The translations under genes and the position numbers were made by a program. Of a stretch of DNA of 64,000 bases, positions 9,171 to 18,081 are shown in pieces. Within the stretch, counting starts at the first letter, position 1, and each line of letters starts with the position of its first letter. The notes beneath the pieces are model-generated. The model searched no databases. It had not been told where the DNA came from and saw only the letters and a list, made by a program, of their open reading frames with translations. The DNA is from an uncultured Clostridium sp. (lineage in GTDB: Bacteria > Bacillota > Clostridia > Lachnospirales > Lachnospiraceae): NCBI GenBank assembly GCA_946498245.1, contig CAMMNN010000016.1, positions 1 to 64,000 on the forward strand, read 5' to 3'.

Positions 9171-10130
9171 GTGTTCGATTTCGAGAAACCAAACATTGAG
9201 ATTGCAGAGATTTCAGAAGATAAGAAATACGGCAAATTTGTAGTAGAACCCCTTGAGAGAGGATACGGTACCACACTGGGAAATTCTCTGAGAAGAATTA
9301 TGCTTTCTTCTCTGCCTGGTGCGGCAGTAAGTCAGGTGAAAATCGACGGCGTTCTGCATGAGTTCAGTTCCATTCCCGGAGTAAAGGAAGATGTAACGGA
9401 AATCATTATGAACATCAAGAGTCTGGCCATCCGGAATACAAGCGATACCAACGAGCCGAAGATCGCATACATCGAGTATGAGGGTGAAGGCGTCATTACC
9501 GGCGCTGACATTCAGGCTGATGCGGATATTGAGATTATGAATCCGGAGCAGGTTATCGCAACCCTCAGCGGCGGTACGGACAGCAAGTTTTATATGGAGC
9601 TGACCATTACCAAAGGCCGCGGCTATGTCAGCGCTGACAAAAATAAAACCGAGGATATGCCTATCGGCGTTATCGCTGTGGATTCTATTTATACCCCGGT
9701 GGAACGCGTCAATCTGACGGTTGAAAATACCCGTGTAGGGCAGATTACGGATTACGATAAACTGACGCTGGACGTTTATACCAACGGAACTTTGGCTCCT
9801 GATGAGGCAGTCAGCCTTGCAGCTAAAGTTTTAAGCGAGCATCTGAACCTCTTTATTGATCTTTCTGAAAACGCCAGAACCGCTGAGGTAATGGTAGAGA
9901 AGGAAGACAATGAGAAGGAAAAAGTATTGGAAATGAATATTGACGAGCTGGAGCTGTCTGTTCGTTCTTATAACTGTCTGAAACGCGCCGGCATCAATAC
10001 CGTAGAGGAGCTGTGCAACCGTACCTCTGAGGATATGATGAAGGTTCGGAACCTTGGCCGCAAATCTCTGGAAGAGGTTCTGGCCAAATTAAAAGAGCTG
10101 GGACTTCAGCTCAACCCCAGCGACGAATAA
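9171..10130 (+). CDS. rpoA: RNA polymerase alpha subunit
   Basis: The 319-aa alpha subunit nucleates RNA polymerase assembly. The N-terminal dimerisation domain spans about residues 1-230 ([38 protein letters not shown]). The C-terminal promoter/activator domain spans about 250-315 ([30 protein letters not shown]). The GTG at 9171 follows AGAAGGAGG. It lies between rpsD and rplQ as in most bacteria. Confidence 0.97.
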   Translation: MFDFEKPNIEIAEISEDKKYGKFVVEPLERGYGTTLGNSLRRIMLSSLPGAAVSQVKIDGVLHEFSSIPGVKEDVTEIIMNIKSLAIRNTSDTNEPKIAYIEYEGEGVITGADIQADADIEIMNPEQVIATLSGGTDSKFYMELTITKGRGYVSADKNKTEDMPIGVIAVDSIYTPVERVNLTVENTRVGQITDYDKLTLDVYTNGTLAPDEAVSLAAKVLSEHLNLFIDLSENARTAEVMVEKEDNEKEKVLEMNIDELELSVRSYNCLKRAGINTVEELCNRTSEDMMKVRNLGRKSLEEVLAKLKELGLQLNPSDE

Positions 10131-10227
10131 TCGCTGCGGTAAGAAACTGATTTATGGAAGAAAAGCATTCTGTCAGTAAGACCGAAGAAGCGTGGCAGGG
10201 TGTTCCACAAATGGAGGAAAAATTATC

Positions 10228-10764
10228 ATGGCAAAGTATAGAAAATTAGGCAAGACTTCTGATCAGAGAAAGGCTCTGCTGAGAAACCAGGTAACGGCTC
10301 TGCTGTACCATGGAAAGATCAGAACCACCGAAGCGAGAGCAAAGGAAATCCGTAAGATTGCAGAAGGCTTAATCGCCCTGGCTGTAAAGGAAAAGGATAA
10401 CTTTGAAAACGTTAAGGTAACTGCTAAAGTTGCCCGCAAGGACAAAGACGGCAAGAGAGTGAAGGAAGTTGTAAACGGCAAGAAAGTAACCGTATACGAC
10501 GAAGTAGAGAAAGAGATCAAGAAGGATATGCCTTCCAGACTTCACGCAAGAAGACAGATGTTAAAGGTTCTGTACGGAGTAACTGAGGTTCCGACCCAGG
10601 CTGCCGGAAGAAAGAAAAACACAAAATCTGTTGATCTTGTTGCAAAGATGTTTGATGAGATTGCTCCCAAATACGCTTCCCGCAACGGCGGTTACACCAG
10701 AATCGTAAAGATTGGACCCCGTAAAGGCGATGCTGCAATGGAAGTACTCATTGAGTTAGTATAA
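10228..10764 (+). CDS. rplQ: 50S ribosomal protein L17, with central insertion
   Basis: L17 lines the polypeptide exit tunnel region. [26 protein letters not shown] is diagnostic; the ATG at 10228 follows ATGGAGGAAA. The product is 178 aa, longer than the about 120-130 aa E. coli/Bacillus forms. A Lys/Val-rich insertion of about 50 residues lies at residues 55-105, a feature known from Lachnospiraceae-type clostridia. It ends the alpha operon. Confidence 0.95.
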   Translation: MAKYRKLGKTSDQRKALLRNQVTALLYHGKIRTTEARAKEIRKIAEGLIALAVKEKDNFENVKVTAKVARKDKDGKRVKEVVNGKKVTVYDEVEKEIKKDMPSRLHARRQMLKVLYGVTEVPTQAAGRKKNTKSVDLVAKMFDEIAPKYASRNGGYTRIVKIGPRKGDAAMEVLIELV

Positions 10765-10790
10765 TCAGAATTAGGTTCAAGAAATAAAAA

Positions 10791-10844
10791 TGACCTGTGG
10801 AAAATGCTGTTTTAACAGCATAGAAATCCACAGGTTATTTTTTT
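10791..10844 (+). terminator. Rho-independent terminator after rplQ
   Basis: A long stem, TGACCTGTGGA..ATGCTGTT paired with AACAGCAT..TCCACAGGTTA, has a 2-nt apical loop and is followed by TTTTTTT. It closes the ribosomal cluster. Confidence 0.9.
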
Positions 10845-10913
10845 GCCTTCTTTTAGACAGCATTTCAGAAAGACGGCATATTTTAGACAACTTTATAAAT
10901 AAAATGACGAAAG

Positions 10914-10946
10914 CTGTTGATATTCTATCAGCAGTTATGTTATAGT
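10914..10946 (+). promoter_or_regulatory. Putative tctC promoter with overlapping inverted repeat
   Basis: TTGATA (10917-10922), an 18-bp spacer and TATAGT (10941-10946). The inverted repeat CTGTTGATA/TATCAGCAG (10915-10934, one mismatch) covers the -35 and part of the spacer. It is a possible operator for the GntR/LacI-type regulator encoded at 15479; this is untested inference. Confidence 0.4.
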
Positions 10947-11026
10947 TGACTCACAAAGCTTTGTATATAATCAATAAAAATAAAACGATTCAAAATAAAA
11001 TATTATGCAATAAGGAGGAGAATGGT

Positions 11027-11995
11027 ATGAAGACAGGAAGAAGGATTGCAAGTATTGCATTGTCAGTAGGATTGGCGGCTATGACATTGGCAGGCTGCGG
11101 AAGCAAAACAGAGAGTTGGACAGTTACCTGTCCCTGGGCTCCGTCTGGTGTGGCGGCTATGGTGAGCCAGAAGGCAGCGGCGAAGTCCACAGAGTATTCT
11201 GACAGTATTATCCTGGTAGCGGATGCCGTTCAGGGCGATGCCGCGACAGTAAATACCTGGGTGGCAGGTACAGCGGCAGATGATCCCGAGCTGGTATTCG
11301 TAGGAGAAGGGCTTCTGTCCATAACCTCTATTTTGGATCCGGCAAAACTCCAGTTTACATATGATGATTTTGAGTATGTGGAAAATTTGTATTCGTCGGT
11401 ATTCGTTATGTCCGCTTCTGCAGATTTGAATATTAATTCCATTGACGAGCTGAAGGCTTATATGGATGGATGTGATGAGATCAGCATAGCGGTAAACGGG
11501 GCTACAGGTTCCGAAGCATTCCTGGCAGCATCTTTGGTAGGAGCTATGGGCTACGGCGACAAACTGAAGCTGACGCCTTATAACTCTGCTGCCGAGGCAG
11601 CTCAGGCTGTATCGAGAGGAGAAACGGACTTTGCCGTTTCCCACCAGTCACAGATTCTTGAAAACTACCAGCAGGGCGGAGTAACCGTTGTGTGCGCATT
11701 TGATGAGAACGATATTTCCGAAGGCGAGTTCGCCGGTGTTGAAGGCGTAGGTAAATATGGCTATCCTTACTTCCGCAATCGCTGCTTTATCATGGCCCGG
11801 GCTGGCGCTGATGAAAAGAAAGTGGCAGAATTAAAAGAGCTGTACGGAAAGATTCTGGCGGACGAAGAGGTGGCATCCTGGCTGAGAGATACCATGCTTC
11901 TGGAGGTTGATACCATGTCTGAAGAGCAGGTTCTTGAGCACATCGAGAATGTACAGAATATTGTAAACGAATATTACGATATAGTAGTACATTAA
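11027..11995 (+). CDS. tctC: Tripartite tricarboxylate transporter substrate-binding lipoprotein (TctC/Bug family)
   Basis: Periplasmic-type solute receptor of a TTT system, membrane-anchored in a Gram-positive cell. The start at 11027 after AAGGAGGAG gives a signal peptide with lipobox LAGC and lipidated Cys24. The remaining about 298 aa resemble the two-lobed Bug fold (SWTVTCPWAPSGVAAMVSQ near the N-terminus; a long C-terminal helix). tctB and tctA follow, so the three parts of the transporter are complete. The ligand (a carboxylate or other organic anion) cannot be read from sequence. A terminator directly after the gene should give excess receptor over membrane parts. Confidence 0.85.
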   Translation: MKTGRRIASIALSVGLAAMTLAGCGSKTESWTVTCPWAPSGVAAMVSQKAAAKSTEYSDSIILVADAVQGDAATVNTWVAGTAADDPELVFVGEGLLSITSILDPAKLQFTYDDFEYVENLYSSVFVMSASADLNINSIDELKAYMDGCDEISIAVNGATGSEAFLAASLVGAMGYGDKLKLTPYNSAAEAAQAVSRGETDFAVSHQSQILENYQQGGVTVVCAFDENDISEGEFAGVEGVGKYGYPYFRNRCFIMARAGADEKKVAELKELYGKILADEEVASWLRDTMLLEVDTMSEEQVLEHIENVQNIVNEYYDIVVH

Positions 11996-12003
11996 AGAAC
12001 TGC

Positions 12004-12035
12004 CGGGGATGGAGCGTTCCTCCATCCCCGTTTTT
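12004..12035 (+). terminator. Intra-operon terminator between tctC and tctB
   Basis: CGGGGATGGA (12004-12013) pairs perfectly with TCCATCCCCG (12021-12030), loop of 7 nt, followed by TTTTT. No new promoter is evident before tctB, so partial read-through probably sets a high binding-protein to permease ratio. Confidence 0.85.
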
Positions 12036-12074
12036 GCATACTTTTAGCGGAAGCGTGAGAGGAAAGGAATTATT

Positions 12075-12581
12075 ATGAATGAAAAGGAAAGCAAGTTAGA
12101 CGCACTGGCAAAACGTCTGGCGGAAAAGGAGTTTGAGCTGCCTACAGAACTGGCGTCAGGAATTATTTTCCTGATTGTGGCGCTGGTGGTATGGCTTCTT
12201 ATGCCCTCCCAGATTATTGTGTCGGAAAGTGATATGATAAACGGACGGGCCTTCCCCACCCTTTTAGTGGCTGTGATGGCAATTTGCTCTATCGCACTGA
12301 TTGGCAAGGAACTATATAATGTACTCATTAAAAAGCGCCCCGTGACTACGAAGAAAGTCAATCTTTTTGTAGAACTGAAAGCGCTGTGCATTTTAGGAAT
12401 CTTGTTCCTGTTCTATTTTGTAAGCAAGATTACGGATTTGTTTGTAGCCGGAGGACTGGTATGCTGCCTGGGATTTTTACTTTACTTCCGGTGCAGGAAG
12501 CCTTCCTATTATGCCATAACCCTGACTGCGGCGGTTCTGATTTGGGCGGCTTTCCGGTTCGGGCTTAACGTAAAGTTTTAA
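12075..12581 (+). CDS. tctB: Tripartite tricarboxylate transporter small membrane subunit TctB
   Basis: A 168-aa protein with a charged N-terminal region (residues 1-25) and about four hydrophobic membrane segments (LASGIIFLIVALVVWLLMP, LLVAVMAICSIALIG, KALCILGILFLFYFV, and a C-terminal pair). This matches TctB in size and position between TctC and TctA. It forms the small subunit of the secondary carrier. AGAGGAAAGG precedes the ATG. Confidence 0.85.
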   Translation: MNEKESKLDALAKRLAEKEFELPTELASGIIFLIVALVVWLLMPSQIIVSESDMINGRAFPTLLVAVMAICSIALIGKELYNVLIKKRPVTTKKVNLFVELKALCILGILFLFYFVSKITDLFVAGGLVCCLGFLLYFRCRKPSYYAITLTAAVLIWAAFRFGLNVKF

Positions 12582-12603
12582 GTGAGAAAGGAGTGAGGCA
12601 ATC

Positions 12604-14094
12604 GTGTTAGAATACATAGGGCCAGCGTTAGGACTGCTCTTTAATCTTGAAAATTTCCTGTGGATGAACCTGGGAGTATTTATTGGATCCGTCTTTGCGG
12701 CCATTCCAGGGCTTACCGTAATTCTCTGCGTTATTTTGTTTCTGCCCTTTACCTATAAGATGACGGCGATTCCGGGCATGATGTTCTTACTGGGAATCTA
12801 CTGCGCCGGAGGCTATGGGGGAAGCGTTTCCGCTATCCTTATTAATACGCCGGGAACGCCTCATGCAGCGGCGACTATGCTGGACGGCCATCCCCTTTCT
12901 CAAAAGGGACGTACAAAAGCAGCTTTGAAGATCGCTCTTTATGCTTCGACTTTCGGCGGAATCTTTTCTGCTTTAATGCTTCTGTTTTTAGGACCTCAGG
13001 TAGCAGAGGTAGCTGCATCTCTGGGGACTGCGGAATACTTTATGGTATGCCTGTTCGGCCTTACTATTATTGCAGGAGTTTCCGGAAAGAGCATGATAAA
13101 AGGCATTATAGCGGCTTGCCTGGGACTTCTGATTTCCTGTATTGGCTCGGATCCCATGACCAGCTACGACCGTTTTACCTTTGGCGTTTCCAGACTGTAT
13201 CTGGGACTGGATCTGGCCATTTGCCTTATCGGTCTGTTTGCACTGGTAGAGGTTCTGGCGAAAGCGGAGAAAAAGCCGGACGCTCTCCATCTGGACACCT
13301 CTAAAATCAAGGATGACGGGGTCATTACGAAAGAGGAGTATCGCAGAATGATCCGTCCCGCTATTGTTTCCTCTATTATAGGAGTTGTAGTAGGAATTAT
13401 CCCGGGCACAGGGGCTTCAGAGGCATCCTGGTTCAGTTATGACCGGGCAAAAGCCATGTCAAAGCATAAGGAAGAGTTCGGCCACGGCTCTGTAGAAGGT
13501 ATTGCAGCGGCGGAGTCCGCCAATAACGCAGTAACAGGAGCCACCCTGATCCCGCTTCTGACTATGGGTATCCCCGGTGACGGAACGGTGGCGATTATGC
13601 TTTCTGCCTTGATGATCAATGGGTTGAATCCGGGACTCAGCCTCTTTACTACCCAGGGCGATATTATGTACGCCATTATGATTGGCCTGGTATTTGTAAA
13701 CCTGTTTATGTTCCTTCAGGGAAGATTTTTGACCAATCTTTTTGCGAAGGTCGTATCCATACCCCAGGAGATTCTGACTCCCATTATTGTAATCTTCTGT
13801 TTTGCAGGAGCCTATTCTGTCAATAAGAATTACTTTGACGTAGGCGTTGCACTGATTTTCGGCATCGTTGCATGGCTTTTAAGAAAGCTGGATATGCCGC
13901 CGGTACCCATTCTGCTGGGAATGGTTTTGGGGGAGATGACAGAAACAAACTTCCGCAGGGCGCTGCTTTTATCTAATGGAAGTCCAAAAATCTTTGTCAG
14001 CAGTATTTACTGCCTTATTTTCATTGCCCTGATTGTGCTGGCAGTGGGAACTATTATCCGAAGCAAACTGAAAGAAGGTAAGTCAGCCCATTAA
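12604..14094 (+). CDS. tctA: Tripartite tricarboxylate transporter large permease TctA
   Basis: The 496-aa large carrier subunit has about 11-12 membrane segments. Two TctA family signatures are visible: GGYGGSVSAILINTPGTPHAAATMLDGHP near residues 60-95 and IPGTGASEASWFSYDRAKAMSK near 265-285. Start is GTG at 12604 after GAAAGGAG. Uptake would be driven by an ion gradient, with TctC delivering the substrate. A sulfatase gene follows after 21 nt, hinting that the cargo is generated from or is a sulfated organic acid; this is inference. Confidence 0.92.
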   Translation: MLEYIGPALGLLFNLENFLWMNLGVFIGSVFAAIPGLTVILCVILFLPFTYKMTAIPGMMFLLGIYCAGGYGGSVSAILINTPGTPHAAATMLDGHPLSQKGRTKAALKIALYASTFGGIFSALMLLFLGPQVAEVAASLGTAEYFMVCLFGLTIIAGVSGKSMIKGIIAACLGLLISCIGSDPMTSYDRFTFGVSRLYLGLDLAICLIGLFALVEVLAKAEKKPDALHLDTSKIKDDGVITKEEYRRMIRPAIVSSIIGVVVGIIPGTGASEASWFSYDRAKAMSKHKEEFGHGSVEGIAAAESANNAVTGATLIPLLTMGIPGDGTVAIMLSALMINGLNPGLSLFTTQGDIMYAIMIGLVFVNLFMFLQGRFLTNLFAKVVSIPQEILTPIIVIFCFAGAYSVNKNYFDVGVALIFGIVAWLLRKLDMPPVPILLGMVLGEMTETNFRRALLLSNGSPKIFVSSIYCLIFIALIVLAVGTIIRSKLKEGKSAH

Positions 14095-14115
14095 GAGGCG
14101 GAGAAAGGAGAACTT

Positions 14116-15468
14116 ATGGCATACAACATTCTGTTTTATTTTTCTGATCAGCAGCGGGCTGATACCTGCGGCTGTTTCGGGCAGCCTCTTGACATTACTC
14201 CTAATTTGGATTTGCTGGCAGGAGAGGGCGTGAAATTCCGGCAGGCCTTTTCGCCTCAGCCGGTGTGCGGACCCTGCAGGGCTCTTTTCCAGACCGGGAA
14301 ATATCCCACGGAAACGGGATGCTTCCGCAATAATATTATGCTTCCTAAAAATGTAAAAACTCTGGGAGAATACATAGAGGAAGCAGGCTACGAAACGGCC
14401 TATATCGGAAAATGGCATTTGGCCAGCGACGGGGAGCTGGAGAAGCCGCCTACCATAGACCACACCATTACGGCCATTCCCAAAGAGCTGAGAGGCGGTT
14501 ATACGGGATTTTGGCGGACTGCGGATGTGCTGGAGTTTACCTCTCATGGCTACGACGGCTATGTTTTTGATGAAAACGACAACCGCATAGACTTTAAAGG
14601 GTACCGTGTGGACTGTCTTACGGATATGGCTATGGAATTTTTCGATCAGAGAGATGAAAGCAAGCCGTTTTTTATGACCATATCCCATATTGAACCCCAT
14701 CACCAAAATGACAGGAAGCATTATGAAGGGCCTGATGGCTCTAAAGAAAAATATAAAAATTTTGTACTTCCAGGGGATTTGGAGGCATTGAAGGGGAACG
14801 CCGCTGAGGAGTATCCCGACTACCTGGGCGCCTGCGCCAGCCTGGATCGGAACCTGGGACGGATGATAGAGAAGCTGAAGGAAAAGGGACTGTATGAAAA
14901 TACCATTATCATTTACGCTTCCGATCACGGCTCCCATTTCCTTACCAGAAACCGGGACAGCCATCTTAACGGTTATGACGATTACAAACGTTCCTGCCAC
15001 GACGCAAGCCTTCATGTGCCGTTAGTCATTGCCGGAGGCCCCTTTAAGGGAGGAATCGAGGTAGAGGATCTGGTCAGCACGGCAAGTCTGCCAAAGACGA
15101 TTCTGGCTATGGCCGGAGTCGATGTGGGAGATGCTATGATTGGCGAAAACCTCCTTGACATTGTCCAGGGAAAGACGGATAATAGACGAAACGAGGTATT
15201 TGCGCAGATTTCCGAGAGCAGAGTGGGACGCTGCATCCGCACACCCAGATATACCTACGCGGTTTACGCTCCCGGCGTCAATGGAGGAGAAGCGGCAGCG
15301 GCGGACGTTTACGCCGACGATTTCCTTTATGACATGGATAAGGATCCATTCCAGTTGAATAACGTAGTGGCGGAACCGGAATATGCCGATGTGAAGGCGG
15401 ATCTGCGGGAAAGACTGCTGCGATGGATTGAGGAGGCGGAGGGAAGCCGTCCGTCTATTACAGACTAA
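14116..15468 (+). CDS. Cys-type sulfatase (alkaline-phosphatase superfamily), cytosolic
   Basis: A 450-aa S1-type sulfatase, a hydrolase of sulfate esters. The metal-binding SDQQRADT is at residues 10-17. The catalytic motif C51-x-P53-x-R55 (CGPCRALFQTGKYP) would have its cysteine converted to formylglycine. A further metal site is ASDHGSHF. No signal peptide is present, so it acts in the cytosol on imported substrate. Maturation in an anaerobe needs an anSME radical-SAM enzyme, which is not encoded in this window. It sits in a probable operon with tctCBA and the regulator that follows after 10 nt. Phosphodiesterase relatives share the fold, but the CxPxR motif favours sulfatase. Confidence 0.85.
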   Translation: MAYNILFYFSDQQRADTCGCFGQPLDITPNLDLLAGEGVKFRQAFSPQPVCGPCRALFQTGKYPTETGCFRNNIMLPKNVKTLGEYIEEAGYETAYIGKWHLASDGELEKPPTIDHTITAIPKELRGGYTGFWRTADVLEFTSHGYDGYVFDENDNRIDFKGYRVDCLTDMAMEFFDQRDESKPFFMTISHIEPHHQNDRKHYEGPDGSKEKYKNFVLPGDLEALKGNAAEEYPDYLGACASLDRNLGRMIEKLKEKGLYENTIIIYASDHGSHFLTRNRDSHLNGYDDYKRSCHDASLHVPLVIAGGPFKGGIEVEDLVSTASLPKTILAMAGVDVGDAMIGENLLDIVQGKTDNRRNEVFAQISESRVGRCIRTPRYTYAVYAPGVNGGEAAAADVYADDFLYDMDKDPFQLNNVVAEPEYADVKADLRERLLRWIEEAEGSRPSITD

Positions 15469-15478
15469 AAAGGAAGCA

Positions 15479-16612
15479 ATGAACGAATCAGAGAAAAAAT
15501 CACAAAGAATCTATTTATGGCTCAGATCCTATATCGATGAAAATAAGTTTTCGAATCATACTAAGATTCCATCGGAAAATACCCTGAGCCGGCATTTAAA
15601 TGTAAGCAGAGAAACGGTCCGGGATGCCCTGGACCGTCTTTCTGCTGAGGGCCTGATTTACCGGGTGAAGGGCAGCGGAACCTATATCAATAAAGAAGCG
15701 GCTATTTCCAGCGAGATGGGGGAGGTTGGCGGGCTGAGAAAGATCGGCTTGATCCTTCAGGGGCAGGACGGCAGCGCCAATGCCAGCCTTATTAACGGGA
15801 TCCGAAGCGTCCTTCCTGCCGAAGAGGTGGATTTAAGGATTTTTCTTACGGACAACAAATTTGTCAATGAAAGGCGATGCCTGCAGACTGTAATGCATCA
15901 GGTTTTCCACGGATTTATTGTGGACGGCGTGAAAGCCAGCATTATGAACCCCAATTTGGACTGCTATAAACAGATTTACCAGAAACGGATTCCCGTGATT
16001 TTTTATAACAACTATTATAAAGAGCTGAAGTATCCGCGGGTAATCTGCGACGATTCAAAATGCGCGGATCGCCTGCTGAGGCTGCTTTTGAAAGCCGGAC
16101 ACAGACACATAGCCGGCATCTTTTTTTACGACAACTATCAGGCGGTGGAAAAATTTCAGGGAATGGCGGCGGCCATGAGAAGGTATGGCGCGGAATTGCA
16201 GGATGATTATGTGAAGTGGTGTGTGTCCAATGACGTACAGGATCCCCGTTTTAGCCGCCAAATCGATTGGTTTTTAAGAAAGCTGCCAAAATGCACGGCC
16301 ATTGTCTGCAGTAACTATATTATTTACCGCATTGTAAAGCAGGTTCTGAAAGAAAACGGGAAAAGGGTTCCGGAGGACTATTCCCTGGTGTGTTTTGACT
16401 ACTCAGAAAATGACTGGGAAAAAGAGAACATTACCTGTTCCGTTCATCAGGGATACAGGATCGGCCAAGCCGTTGCAACCAGCCTGATGGCAATGATTGA
16501 AAACGGAAACTGCATGGATAAAGGCTACTCCCGCGTACTGGATCCTGTGATTCACACCGGCGGATCCATTGCTCAGATCAAAATTCATCAGAAAAATGTC
16601 AGAATATTGTAA
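15479..16612 (+). CDS. GntR-type winged-helix regulator with LacI-like sensor domain
   Basis: A 377-aa protein. Residues 1-70 form a GntR winged helix (IPSENTLSRHLNVSRETVRDALDRL, then GLIYRVKGSGTYI). From about residue 85 the sequence follows a periplasmic-binding/LacI-type ligand domain (GLILQG..NASLINGI, HQVFHGFIVDGVKA, AGHRHIAGIFFYDN, YSLVCFDYSENDWEK). This AraR-like architecture usually represses sugar genes until ligand binds. It is last in the tct-sulfatase run and likely regulates it. The ATG at 15479 follows AAAAAGGAAG. Confidence 0.85.
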   Translation: MNESEKKSQRIYLWLRSYIDENKFSNHTKIPSENTLSRHLNVSRETVRDALDRLSAEGLIYRVKGSGTYINKEAAISSEMGEVGGLRKIGLILQGQDGSANASLINGIRSVLPAEEVDLRIFLTDNKFVNERRCLQTVMHQVFHGFIVDGVKASIMNPNLDCYKQIYQKRIPVIFYNNYYKELKYPRVICDDSKCADRLLRLLLKAGHRHIAGIFFYDNYQAVEKFQGMAAAMRRYGAELQDDYVKWCVSNDVQDPRFSRQIDWFLRKLPKCTAIVCSNYIIYRIVKQVLKENGKRVPEDYSLVCFDYSENDWEKENITCSVHQGYRIGQAVATSLMAMIENGNCMDKGYSRVLDPVIHTGGSIAQIKIHQKNVRIL

Positions 16613-16613
16613 G

Positions 16614-16642
16614 TTGCGATTCTTCTCTTATCCGCTTATAAT
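16614..16642 (+). promoter_or_regulatory. Sigma-A promoter for the first cell-wall-repeat protein
   Basis: TTGCGA (16614-16619), a 17-bp spacer and TATAAT (16637-16642), placed 24 bp before the start codon at 16667. Confidence 0.7.
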
Positions 16643-16666
16643 GGACTTAGGAGAGGAGGAGGGACT

Positions 16667-17926
16667 ATGAAGAAGTTGCGCAGATACATTCAAGTTATTA
16701 TGACGGCATTGATATTGACTGCATTGTCCGCTGCGCCGGCATGGGCCAGAACAGCTATAACGGGAATCGGACTCCATGTAGATACAGACCTGGAGGTGGG
16801 GGAAACTCTTCCGGATCTTTCCATAGGAAATACGGGAGATTCCAACTACGTATACACTACGTCTTCCAAATACGACATTGTAGATGTAGCATGGTCCACA
16901 TCTACGAACCGTGTAATGAAGATTGGCGATAAGCCCAAGCTGAAAGTCTATCTGGAACCCGTTGAGGATTATTATTTCCGCAGCAGCTATAGCTCCAGCC
17001 GCATTACAGTAAAAGGGGCTGATTTCAGCAGCGCCAGCAGAAGCGGGGATCGTTTGGTAGTAACTCTTACGGCGAGGCCGGTAAAAGGCCAGTTTGATCC
17101 GCCGGCGGACGCCTACTGGAGCAATACTCTGGGGCGGGCTCGCTGGGAGGCGCCTGAGGAGAGGGAAACTTCTTCCGGAGCCTACGACGTGTACCTGTAC
17201 CGGGGAGGATCCATTGTCAAAAAGCTGGAAAACTACCGGGGCACATCGGCTGACTTTTACCCCTATATGACCAGAAGGGGAACCTATACTTTCCGGGTTC
17301 GCACCGTTCCTTCTAATTCAGAGGAAGAAGAGTACGGAAAGAAAAGCGGCTGGACGGTTTCTGACGAGCTTTACATTGAAGAGGACGAGGTTTCCGATGG
17401 CACAGGCCAGAATCTGGAAGACGGCATGACCAGTTCCGGCGGCATTACCAGCGTAGGCTGGCAGGAGCAAAACGGAACCTGGTATTTCCGGTATCCGGAC
17501 GGTTCTTACCAGAGAAACGGCTGGCTGAAGGTAGACGGCCGGTGGTATTTATTCGATTCAGACTCCAGAATGCTCATAGGCTGGCAGAAGGTCAATGACA
17601 TTTGGTATTATTTAAGCCCCAACGACGGAGGCCCTAAGGGAGCCATGCAGGTGGGGTGGCTGAAGGAAGGCAATGTCTGGTATTACTTAAATCCCAATGA
17701 GGGAGGCCCGGAGGGCGCCATGTGTACCAATTCCTGGATCCAGGTTAATGGAAAGACCTATTTCGTCAATGCCAACGGCGTCATGGCGGAAGGCTGGAAC
17801 CAGGTGGGAGGCCAGTGGTATTACTTCTATCCCGGCAGCGGGGAGAAAGCCGTCAATACCGTGATTAACGGTTTCCCTGTAGACGCTCAGGGCGTATGGA
17901 ACAGGGACAGTATGACAAACAGATAA
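16667..17926 (+). CDS. Secreted protein with Ig/FN3-like domains and C-terminal cell-wall-binding repeats
   Basis: A 419-aa exported protein. A signal peptide (MKKLRRYIQVIMTALILTAL...AWA) ends near residue 27. Residues about 28-150 form a beta-rich domain shared with the neighbour at 18082 (KVYL..SSYSSSRITVKGADFSSAS). About 155-235 are fibronectin-III-like (ARWEAP...YDVYLYRGG...YTFRVRTVP). From about 262 there are at least five choline-binding-type GW repeats (GWQEQNGTWYF, GWLKVDGRWYLF, GWQKVNDIWYYL, GWLKEGNVWYYL, GWNQVGGQWYYF). The repeats suggest non-covalent attachment to the cell envelope. Enzymatic motifs are not seen, so its role may be adhesion or wall scaffolding. Confidence 0.8.
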   Translation: MKKLRRYIQVIMTALILTALSAAPAWARTAITGIGLHVDTDLEVGETLPDLSIGNTGDSNYVYTTSSKYDIVDVAWSTSTNRVMKIGDKPKLKVYLEPVEDYYFRSSYSSSRITVKGADFSSASRSGDRLVVTLTARPVKGQFDPPADAYWSNTLGRARWEAPEERETSSGAYDVYLYRGGSIVKKLENYRGTSADFYPYMTRRGTYTFRVRTVPSNSEEEEYGKKSGWTVSDELYIEEDEVSDGTGQNLEDGMTSSGGITSVGWQEQNGTWYFRYPDGSYQRNGWLKVDGRWYLFDSDSRMLIGWQKVNDIWYYLSPNDGGPKGAMQVGWLKEGNVWYYLNPNEGGPEGAMCTNSWIQVNGKTYFVNANGVMAEGWNQVGGQWYYFYPGSGEKAVNTVINGFPVDAQGVWNRDSMTNR

Positions 17927-17949
17927 ATGTTTAAAAAGGATAAGGATTT

Positions 17950-17989
17950 GCAGTCCGGCTTTCCAGACTTTGAAGGGAAGCCGGACTGC
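17950..17989 (+). terminator. Hairpin after the first cell-wall-repeat gene
   Basis: GCAGTCCGGCTT (17950-17961) pairs perfectly with AAGCCGGACTGC (17978-17989); with adjacent G-U and G-C pairs the stem reaches about 15 bp. No T-run follows, so it may be a weak terminator or stabilising hairpin. Confidence 0.55.
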
Positions 17990-18081
17990 TGCGTATTCGG
18001 GCTTTCCCGGAATAAGTTCATAGAAAAAACATAAAGCTATGGTAAACTGTGGCTAGACAATGAAAGGCGAGGTGAATCCTG

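Noticed and set aside
10946-11026. Upstream extension of tctC from a start at 10946
   Set aside because: The extension lies over the promoter region and lacks signal-peptide character; the ATG at 11027 has AAGGAGG and a lipoprotein signal.
14083-15015. Long open frame on the reverse strand opposite the sulfatase gene
   Set aside because: No recognisable domain, no ribosome site, and it mirrors a clear sulfatase on the forward strand.
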